A stretch of 14,951 nucleotides of DNA. Origin: an uncultured Collinsella sp. (lineage in GTDB: Bacteria > Actinomycetota > Coriobacteriia > Coriobacteriales > Coriobacteriaceae). Each line of letters opens with the position of its first letter. Position 1 is the first letter of the stretch. The stretch is from NCBI GenBank assembly GCA_900751695.1, contig CAADSS010000082.1, forward strand, positions 1 through 14,951, in the 5' to 3' direction. Shown piece by piece: positions 5,200 to 10,787 of this stretch. The notes below the pieces were generated by a model. The model was not told the origin of the DNA. It did no database searches and saw nothing but the letters and a program-made list of their open reading frames with translations. Position numbers and translations under genes: made by a program.

Positions 5200-5252
5200 G
5201 CCGCAAAATGCGCCGCAAAACCGCCGCAAAATGAAGTGTACTACTTTGCGGC
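5200..5252 (+). repeat. Right arm-site array: three direct and one inverted GCCGCAAA
   Basis: GCCGCAAAA starts at 5200, 5212 and 5223 (spacings 12 and 11, as at the left end). An inverted copy TTTGCGGC is at 5245-5252. The array lies between the int start and attR, so it probably overlaps the int promoter as well as serving as integrase arm sites. Confidence 0.75.
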
Positions 5253-5336
5253 GCTTTGTACCGCGTTGTATCAAAACCCCAGTTGAGACGTTCGCCTTTG
5301 AACCGCCGTTATCTGCTTGCACTTTAGCGTGCAGCT

Positions 5337-5381
5337 CTTTCAAGGTGGATATCGCGGGTTCGAATCCCGCTGGGGGCACCA
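5337..5381 (+). repeat. attR: displaced 3' end of tRNA-Glu
   Basis: Exact copy of 208-252, from the anticodon loop through CCA. The preceding bases do not complete an anticodon stem or D-arm, so this is not a second tRNA gene. Confidence 0.93.
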
Positions 5382-5392
5382 TTTAAACTGAG

Positions 5393-5424
5393 AAGCCCGT
5401 TGCCCTCGCGGTGGCGGGCTTTTT
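5393..5424 (+). terminator. Rho-independent terminator right of attR
   Basis: AAGCCCG (5393-5399) pairs with CGGGCTT (5415-5421). The stem continues inward through G-T pairs to a 5-nt loop, and TTTT follows. It lies 12 bp after attR and would have terminated the tRNA before the present insertion, or belonged to an older insertion. Confidence 0.8.
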
Positions 5425-5552
5425 GCTACCCATACGCCGGGATTCGAACCCGACAGGGTGCGGAGCTGAGGAAACGCGCAAGCGTTTTCCAGCGCAGCAC
5501 GCAAGGAGCGGAGCGACGCAGCGGAAGCGGGCGGCGTCAGCCGCACGCGGAC
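5425..5552. other. Non-coding relic between two tRNA 3'-end copies
   Basis: No gene is seen here. The segment contains an inverted copy of the tRNA T-arm (CGGGATTCGAACCCG, 5438-5452), a hairpin GGAAACGC/GCGTTTTCC (5470-5490) and a small GCGGC-GTCA-GCCGC hairpin (5531-5544). With the tRNA fragment that follows it, it looks like the remains of an earlier insertion or a mobile extragenic repeat. Confidence 0.45.
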
Positions 5553-5570
5553 ATCCCGCTGGGGGCACCA
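5553..5570 (+). repeat. Third, 18-bp copy of the tRNA-Glu 3' end
   Basis: ATCCCGCTGGGGGCACCA matches the last 18 bases of the tRNA gene (235-252) and of attR. The sequence upstream of it is unrelated to the tRNA. It probably marks the original or an older attachment site. Confidence 0.75.
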
Positions 5571-5583
5571 ACTTTAAAATGTT

Positions 5584-5624
5584 CGAACCCGCCGGATGTA
5601 AGGTCCGACGGGTTCGTTCTTTTT
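5584..5624 (+). terminator. Terminator after the tRNA remnant
   Basis: CGAACCCGCCGGA (5584-5596) pairs with TCCGACGGGTTCG (5604-5616) with one C-A mismatch, followed by TTCTTTTT. It is probably the original tRNA-Glu terminator. The minus strand shows ATTTTAAAG after the stem, so it may also serve the convergent ferredoxin gene ending at 5661. Confidence 0.8.
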
Positions 5625-5660
5625 GCCGTTATAAGACGAAAAGTACTCAACACCCTTGCG

Positions 5661-6422
5661 CTAGATAAACAGCTCGCACTCCTTCCGCTCGGCACAAACT
5701 TTGCTCAACATCTTGGTAGCCGCAGAGAGCATGACGGGATTTACCGCGCGAGCGCCCCACGGACATACGGCAATGCAGCGCATGCAGGAAATGCAGGCCT
5801 TTTTGTCCACCCGCTTGGGATCGTCTTTATCGATAGCGCCAACGGGACACACTGCGGCGCAAGCCCCGCAGGCGGTGCACTCCTTTGTGGCCTTAGGCAC
5901 CATACCGGTGCCCCCGGCCTTCTTATAGGGACGATTGCCCGGAATAGCCGGCTCAGAAGCATCTCCCGCAGATATCTTTTGCTGAATCTGATCCGCAAAC
6001 CCAGCGAGCTGCACCGCGTCCTGCGCATCAGGCCGACCGGCGGCAAACTGGCGAACAATAGAATGCTCGGCGATGGCAGAAACCGCCGCGATCACCCGAA
6101 AGCCCGCATCTTTCGCCGCATCCTCAAGCTCGACCAGCGTGTCCTCATACGCGCGATTTCCGTAAACGCAAACCAGAACCGCCTGCGCACCGTTTCCCCG
6201 CATCATGCCCAAGCGCTCCGCGGCCACAGCCGGGACTCGCCCGCCATACGAGGGCACCGCGATCACGGCTACATCCTCTTTTGTCATCGCAACCGTGCGA
6301 AAACCAAGCCCGCTATCGGTCAGATCTACAGCAACGGTTTCCCCTTCCAACGCATTGGCAATGTAGCCAGACGCCCTTTCCGTTCCGCCGGTCGGGCTAA
6401 ACGCGATATCGAATACCTTCAT
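5661..6422 (-). CDS. Flavodoxin-ferredoxin fusion, EFR1-type ferredoxin
   Basis: This 253-aa cytoplasmic electron-transfer protein starts with a flavodoxin-like domain (about 1-150) with the FMN phosphate loop SPTGGTERA (9-17) and the PSYGGRVP loop (57-64). The C-terminal part holds two [4Fe-4S] ferredoxin motifs: Cys182/185/188/192 followed by Pro, and Cys210/213/216/220 followed by Pro. This is the EFR1 arrangement common in anaerobes. The partner enzymes are unknown. ATG 6422 has GGGGAGG 8 nt upstream; the frame is open further upstream without a comparable start. The terminator at 6547-6576 separates it from glutamine synthetase, so it has its own promoter in 6423-6546, where no clear hexamers were found. 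Confidence 0.9.
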   Translation of the reverse strand: MKVFDIAFSPTGGTERASGYIANALEGETVAVDLTDSGLGFRTVAMTKEDVAVIAVPSYGGRVPAVAAERLGMMRGNGAQAVLVCVYGNRAYEDTLVELEDAAKDAGFRVIAAVSAIAEHSIVRQFAAGRPDAQDAVQLAGFADQIQQKISAGDASEPAIPGNRPYKKAGGTGMVPKATKECTACGACAAVCPVGAIDKDDPKRVDKKACISCMRCIAVCPWGARAVNPVMLSAATKMLSKVCAERKECELFI

Positions 6423-6546
6423 CGGATAATCCTCCCCTTTACGAACAAACGCCCGAAACGTCCGCATGCCAAAACAGGTTACAACTTTTAAGATGCCCCG
6501 CGCGAAACGCTCGCTCGGCTGCAAGTTCAAAGACGATCCGGGCGAC

Positions 6547-6576
6547 AAAAAAGGGGCCTCGCACAGGCGAGACCCC
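6547..6576 (-). terminator. Terminator of glutamine synthetase
   Basis: On the minus strand GGGGTCTCGC pairs with GCGAGGCCCC (10 bp, one T-G pair) around a 4-nt loop, followed by TTTTTT. It lies 26 bp after the stop of the glutamine synthetase gene. Confidence 0.92.
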
Positions 6577-6602
6577 TTCACACGCAAAATCAAACGTGTC
6601 TG

Positions 6603-8690
6603 TTACACGTAGAACAGGATGTCGTCGTAGGTCGGGACCGGCCAGTAGTCGGCGGCCACGATCTCCTCCATGGCATCCACGGCGGCGCGCAGCGTATCCA
6701 TAGCGGGAACGACCTCGTGTGCATACACGTTGGCCTGCTCCTGGCCATCGAGGGCCTCGGCCTTCTGATGCACGGCGTCGAGCGCCTTGATGGAGTCGTT
6801 GATGGTGGTGATGCCGTTGCAGAGCTTGTTGAGCGTGTTCTGCTCGCACTGCATGGCGGCCTCGGCACCGGCGGCACGAATAGTCTCAAGGCCCTTAGCG
6901 ACCTTGGTGGCATAGGCGGTAATGACCGGGCGATAGGTACGACGCGCCTCGCGAACCATCGTGGTGGCCTCGATGTTCATGAGCTTGTTGTACTTCTCGA
7001 GCTTGCAATCGTAGCGGCACTGAGCCTCGGCCCTGGTCAGGACACCCGTCTCCTCAAAGAGCGCAATGGCCTTATCGGAAACAAAGGCGGGCAGGGCGTC
7101 GGCCGTGGTCTTGTTGTTGGCAAGGCCGCGCTTCTCGGCCTCGACGGGCCACTCGTCGGAGTAGCCATCGCCGGAGAAGAGGATGCGCTGGTGGTCGGTC
7201 AGGACCTTCTTGCAGTACTCGAGCGCTGCGTCCTGGAACTCATCCTCGGGCGTACCCTCAAGCGCGTCGGCGAAGGACTTGAGCGACTTGGCCACGGCGG
7301 CATCGAGCACCAGGTTGGAGTCGGAGACGTTCTGCTCGGAGCCGCAGGCACGGAACTCGAACTTGTTGCCGGTGAAGGCAAACGGGGAGGTGCGGTTGCG
7401 GTCGGTGTTGTCCTGCATCAGCTTGGGCAGGGTATCGGCGCCCAGGTCGAGCACGCCGCGCGTGGCATGGACGGAAGCCTTGCCATCGATGATCTTCTCG
7501 ACGACCTCGGTAAGCTGGTCGCCCAGGAAGATGGACATAATCGCCGGAGGAGCCTCGTTGGCGCCCAGACGATGGTCGTTGCCGGCCGAGGCAACGGAGG
7601 CACGCAGGAGCTCCTGATAGTTATCGACGGCCTCGATCACCGCGGTGAGGAAGACGATGAACTGCAGGTTGTCGAGCGGGGTGTCGCCCGGATCGAGCAG
7701 ATTCTCGGACTCGGTGCCAAGCGACCAGTTGTTGTGCTTGCCCGAACCGTTAATGCCCTCGAAGGGCTTCTCGTGCAGCAGGCAGACCAAGTCGTGGCGG
7801 GAGGCGATGAGCTTCATCTTCTCCATCATGACCAGATTCTGGTCGATGGCCTCGTTGACTTCGCCATAGACCGGTGCGAGCTCATGCTGGCAGGGAGCAA
7901 CCTCGTTGTGCTTGGTCTTGGCGGGAATGCCAAGCGCCCACAGTTCATCGTCCAGGTCCTTCATATAGGCCGAGACGGTGGGGCGGATAGCGCCAAAGTA
8001 GTGCTCCTCGAGCTCCTGGCCCTTGCAGGGAGCAGCACCAAAGAGGGTGCGGCCGGTGATGACCAGGTCCTTGCGCTTGCGGTAGGCATCCTTCTTGATC
8101 AGGAAGTACTCCTGCTCGTCGCCCACGGAAGGAACGACCTTCTTGGGGGTCTTGCCAAACAGCGCCAAAACGCGCTTGGACTCACGCGAGAGCGCGGTCA
8201 TGGAGCGCAGCAGCGGGGTCTTCTTGTCCAGGGCCTCGCCCGTGTAGGAGCAGAAAGCCGTGGGGATGCACAGGACATCGTCCTTGATAAAGGCGGGACT
8301 GGTGGGATCCCAAGCGGTGTAGCCACGGGCCTCGAAGGTAGCGCGCAGGCCGCCGTTGGGGAAGCTCGAGGCATCGGGCTCGCCCTGGATGAGGTTCTTG
8401 CCCGTAAACTTGGTAATGGCGGTGCCGTCGTGGTTGGGCTCCAGGAAGCTGTCGTGCTTCTCGGAAGTAATGCCCGAAAGCGGCTGGAACCAGTGCGCGT
8501 AGTGCGTCGCGCCCTTGGAGATGGCCCAGACCTTCATGGCATGGGCAACGGCGTTGGCCACATCCAGGTCGAGCGGCTCACCGCCCTCGAGGGTTGCAGC
8601 AAGGCGCTTCCAAATGTCCTTGGGGAGGTAGTCCTTCATGACTTCCTCAGAGAACACCATGGTCCCGAAGCGGTCAGTAAGTTCGGCCAT
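6603..8690 (-). CDS. glnN: Glutamine synthetase type III
   Basis: A 695-aa enzyme that makes glutamine from glutamate, ammonia and ATP in the cytoplasm. Its length and motifs are those of the GSIII family, not GSI (about 470 aa). Visible motifs are GDEQEYFLI (190-198), KHNEVAPCQHELAP (260-273), GINGSGKHNNWSL (312-324), HRLGANEAPPAI (373-384) and NRTSPFAFTGNKFEFRACGS (432-451). These cover the metal, glutamate and ATP sites. ATG 8690 has AAGGGAG 6 nt upstream. An in-frame ATG at 8753 lacks one. It is a single-gene unit ended by the terminator at 6547-6576. The upstream inverted repeat 8770-8807 is a candidate nitrogen-regulation site. Confidence 0.96.
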   Translation of the reverse strand: MAELTDRFGTMVFSEEVMKDYLPKDIWKRLAATLEGGEPLDLDVANAVAHAMKVWAISKGATHYAHWFQPLSGITSEKHDSFLEPNHDGTAITKFTGKNLIQGEPDASSFPNGGLRATFEARGYTAWDPTSPAFIKDDVLCIPTAFCSYTGEALDKKTPLLRSMTALSRESKRVLALFGKTPKKVVPSVGDEQEYFLIKKDAYRKRKDLVITGRTLFGAAPCKGQELEEHYFGAIRPTVSAYMKDLDDELWALGIPAKTKHNEVAPCQHELAPVYGEVNEAIDQNLVMMEKMKLIASRHDLVCLLHEKPFEGINGSGKHNNWSLGTESENLLDPGDTPLDNLQFIVFLTAVIEAVDNYQELLRASVASAGNDHRLGANEAPPAIMSIFLGDQLTEVVEKIIDGKASVHATRGVLDLGADTLPKLMQDNTDRNRTSPFAFTGNKFEFRACGSEQNVSDSNLVLDAAVAKSLKSFADALEGTPEDEFQDAALEYCKKVLTDHQRILFSGDGYSDEWPVEAEKRGLANNKTTADALPAFVSDKAIALFEETGVLTRAEAQCRYDCKLEKYNKLMNIEATTMVREARRTYRPVITAYATKVAKGLETIRAAGAEAAMQCEQNTLNKLCNGITTINDSIKALDAVHQKAEALDGQEQANVYAHEVVPAMDTLRAAVDAMEEIVAADYWPVPTYDDILFYV

Positions 8691-8769
8691 ACGGAACTCC
8701 CTTCGTATCGGCACCGCGTGAGAAGCGGTGTTGATTACTAACGAACGAGTCATAGCTTAGACTCGCCGT

Positions 8770-8807
8770 GTTTCCGCGACATTACCGTTATGTTGCCGTC
8801 GCGAAAC
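8770..8807. promoter_or_regulatory. Inverted repeat upstream of glutamine synthetase
   Basis: GTTTCCGCGAC (8770-8780) and GTCGCGAAAC (8798-8807) are complementary apart from a one-base bulge, with 17 bp between them. It lies 80 bp upstream of the glnN start in the 8691-9116 gene-free region. It could be an operator for a nitrogen regulator. The regulator is not identified. Confidence 0.45.
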
Positions 8808-8910
8808 CAATCATTGAGGTTACCCTATCGAGGCGGCGTTGCCACCCTCAACAGCCAATCAACTGCATAAATTGCAGACCTCTCCCCATGGTTTAAGGGT
8901 GGTCAATTTG

Positions 8911-8968
8911 GGACGGGGCTTTATTAACTGGTATTTCGCATCAGATACCATTCAATATAGCCCCATCC
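8911..8968. repeat. 58-bp imperfect palindrome in the glnN-metF intergenic region
   Basis: Outer arms GGACGGGGCT (8911-8920) and AGCCCCATCC (8959-8968) pair with one mismatch. Inner arms TGGTAT (8929-8934) and ATACCA (8945-8950) pair fully. The intervening AT-rich part pairs partly. It lies about 150 bp before metF and 220 bp from glnN, between divergent genes, so it may be a regulatory hairpin, a MITE-like repeat or a two-sided operator. A second pair, CCACCCT/AGGGTGG (8842-8848/8896-8902), is nearby. Confidence 0.6.
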
Positions 8969-9116
8969 TACATTGCCCGCCCTGTTATAGGAAATGCCGA
9001 TAGCGAAGCATTTTCGATTGGTATCCCCAAATAGCGAGTGAAACTCCATCGTGGCACAGTGGTGCTGTAGAATCCTTACAACACATCACACTATTACGTA
9101 TCTAAAGGAGCACGAT

Positions 9117-9989
9117 ATGCGCGTCGACGAGGTTTTTAAGCAGGCAGCATCCCAGGGCACCGCACCCGTTTCGTTTGAGATGTTCCCGCCCAAGGGCGAG
9201 CTTACCCTCGACACGGCTCGCGAGGTGGCAGGCAATCTATGCAAGCTTTCGCCGAGCTTTGTCTCGGTCACCTGCTCGGCCGGCGGCTCGGGTAACGGTG
9301 CCACCACCGCCCCCATCGCGCATATGATTTCGAGCGAATTCGATACGCCCTCGGTAGCGCACCTCACCTGCGTGGGCCGCACCCACGCCGACATCGCCGC
9401 CAAGATCGACGAGTATCGCACCGCCGGCGTTGAAAACATCCTGGCCCTGCGTGGTGATCTTCCCGCTGGCTCGACTGAGGACGACAAGCCCGCCTCGGAC
9501 TACGCCTACGCCCGCGACCTCATCCCTGAGCTCGTCGACGCCGGCTTTTGCGTGGGCGCCGCAGCCTACCCCGAGGGCCACATTGCCTGCGAGGATCTCA
9601 ACCTCTCGGTCGAGCACCTCAAGCAAAAACAGGACGCCGGCGCGAGCTTCTTTGTGACGCAGCTCTTTTTTGATAACGAGTGCTTCTACCGTTTTCGCGA
9701 GCTTGCCGACAAGGCCGGCATCACCGTGCCCATTACCGCGGGCATCATGCCGTTTATGGGTAAGTCGCAGATCAGCCGCATGGTCTTTATGTGCGGCGCG
9801 TCGCTGCCCTCCCCCGTCATCAAGATTCTCGCCAAGTACGAGAACGACCCCGAGAGCCTGCAGGCAGCCGGTGTAGATTATGCCGCCCATCAGCTTTGCG
9901 ACCTCAAGGAGCACGGTGTCGACGGTCTGCACCTGTACACTATGAACCGTCCTGCAATCGCCGCGACCATTATGGAGCGCCTGGGGTAA
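9117..9989 (+). CDS. metF: 5,10-methylenetetrahydrofolate reductase
   Basis: A 290-aa flavoenzyme that reduces 5,10-methylene-THF to 5-methyl-THF, the methyl donor for MetH. The length is that of bacterial MetF. Motifs include VSFEMFPPKGE with the catalytic-type Glu21, SVTCSAGGS (50-58), NILALRGD (107-114) with Asp114, AAYPEGH (149-155), FFVTQLFFDNE (178-188), ITAGIMP (206-212) and LHLYTMNRP (271-279). ATG 9117 has AAAGGAG 6 nt upstream; the frame is open further upstream without a ribosome site. It is the first gene of the methionine operon and overlaps the next gene by one base (TAATG). A TAGAAT at 9068-9073 is a possible -10 box. Confidence 0.96.
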   Translation: MRVDEVFKQAASQGTAPVSFEMFPPKGELTLDTAREVAGNLCKLSPSFVSVTCSAGGSGNGATTAPIAHMISSEFDTPSVAHLTCVGRTHADIAAKIDEYRTAGVENILALRGDLPAGSTEDDKPASDYAYARDLIPELVDAGFCVGAAAYPEGHIACEDLNLSVEHLKQKQDAGASFFVTQLFFDNECFYRFRELADKAGITVPITAGIMPFMGKSQISRMVFMCGASLPSPVIKILAKYENDPESLQAAGVDYAAHQLCDLKEHGVDGLHLYTMNRPAIAATIMERLG

Positions 9990-10777
9990 TGGAAAAACCG
10001 CACGCCGATATAACCGTTGTTGAAGTGCCGGCCGACCTTGCGTCGCCGGCGCTTTACCGTATCGACGCTGCCCACCACCCTCGTGTCGACCGTGCCGAGA
10101 TGCTGCGCTACCTGGGCTACGGCGGTCAGCAGATTGAGCCCGAACTGTCGCAGCGCATTGAGCTTGTCGTTGAGCGTCTGGAGCTGGACATTGAGCCCCG
10201 TGGCGTGCGCCGCATATTTGCCATCGATGCCACGGGCGTCGATGAACAGGGCGAGCCTTGCATTCGCTTGGTCGGCACCAACGTTGAGCTGCGCGGCCGC
10301 GATATCTATCGCCACCTCAAAGACGCCCGCTTTGCCGCACTCATGGCATGCACCCTCGGCATGGAAGCCGAGCGTCGTCTGCGCACCACGGGAGCCCAGC
10401 AGCCCCTAGAGGGAGCCGTGCTCGACGCCGCATGCTCTGCCTATGTAGAAGCCGCCGTCGAGCAGATGGACCAACAGGTCAAGGCTGCGGCCGCCGCACA
10501 CGGACTCGCCGGTAACTGGCGCTTTAGTCCCGGCTACGGCGACTGCCCGCTCTCTGCCCAGCGCTCAATCGTAGCTGCACTCAACGCCACACGGCTCATC
10601 GGGCTTACCGTCACACCCACCAGCCTACTCATGCCCACTAAGAGCGTGACCGCAGTGATTGGTCTGTTTGACGGCGAGGTCCACGACGCCCAGAGCCGCC
10701 CCACCTGCAATATTTGCCGCATGCGCGAGCACTGCCGCTTCCGCGCCGCCCACACCACCTGCTATTCCAGCCATTAG
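9989..10777 (+). CDS. Stand-alone methionine synthase activation-domain protein
   Basis: A 262-aa protein resembling the C-terminal reactivation domain of MetH (SAM-binding, PF02965-like). In full-length MetH this domain re-methylates cobalamin after accidental oxidation to cob(II)alamin. The diagnostic segment NWRFSPGYGDCPLSAQRS (176-193) corresponds to the RpApGYpacP SAM-binding motif. The MPTKSVTAVIGL strand (215-226) is also typical. The C-terminus has Cys240, Cys243, Cys249 and Cys258 (CNICRMREHC), a Cys cluster seen in stand-alone forms. The downstream metH ends after its B12 domain and lacks this region, so the two presumably act together. The start ATG overlaps the metF stop by one base, indicating translational coupling. 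Confidence 0.9.
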   Translation: MEKPHADITVVEVPADLASPALYRIDAAHHPRVDRAEMLRYLGYGGQQIEPELSQRIELVVERLELDIEPRGVRRIFAIDATGVDEQGEPCIRLVGTNVELRGRDIYRHLKDARFAALMACTLGMEAERRLRTTGAQQPLEGAVLDAACSAYVEAAVEQMDQQVKAAAAAHGLAGNWRFSPGYGDCPLSAQRSIVAALNATRLIGLTVTPTSLLMPTKSVTAVIGLFDGEVHDAQSRPTCNICRMREHCRFRAAHTTCYSSH

Positions 10778-10787
10778 GAGCTCATCG

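Larger units (their letters stand above)
208..5381 (-). mobile_element. Small integrative element in tRNA-Glu
   Basis: The element is bounded by the 45-bp att repeats and holds a tyrosine integrase next to attR. All genes lie on the minus strand. Contents are integrase, HTH regulator, two small HTH_17 proteins, a winged-helix-like protein, several unknown small proteins, an S24-fold protein and a YrhB-like protein. Arrays of GCCGCAAA sit just inside both ends. No capsid, terminase, relaxase, FtsK-like translocase or clear replicase is visible. It could be a phage satellite, a reduced actinobacterial integrative plasmid, or a degenerate prophage island. The unit length is 5,129 bp. Confidence 0.9.

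Noticed and set aside
5337..5381. A second tRNA-Glu gene
   Set aside because: Only the 3' part is present; no D-arm, acceptor 5' strand or paired anticodon stem precedes it. It is the attR repeat.
6717..8741. A 674-aa plus-strand open frame opposite glutamine synthetase
   Set aside because: It is a GC-rich antisense shadow with low-complexity Gly/Leu/Val composition. The minus strand encodes a clear GSIII with all family motifs.
9052..9065. Sigma-54 promoter before metF (TGGCAC...TGC)
   Set aside because: The GG to GC spacing is 9 rather than 10 bp, and the similar site at 13392 has another spacing. The match is probably chance within small inverted repeats.
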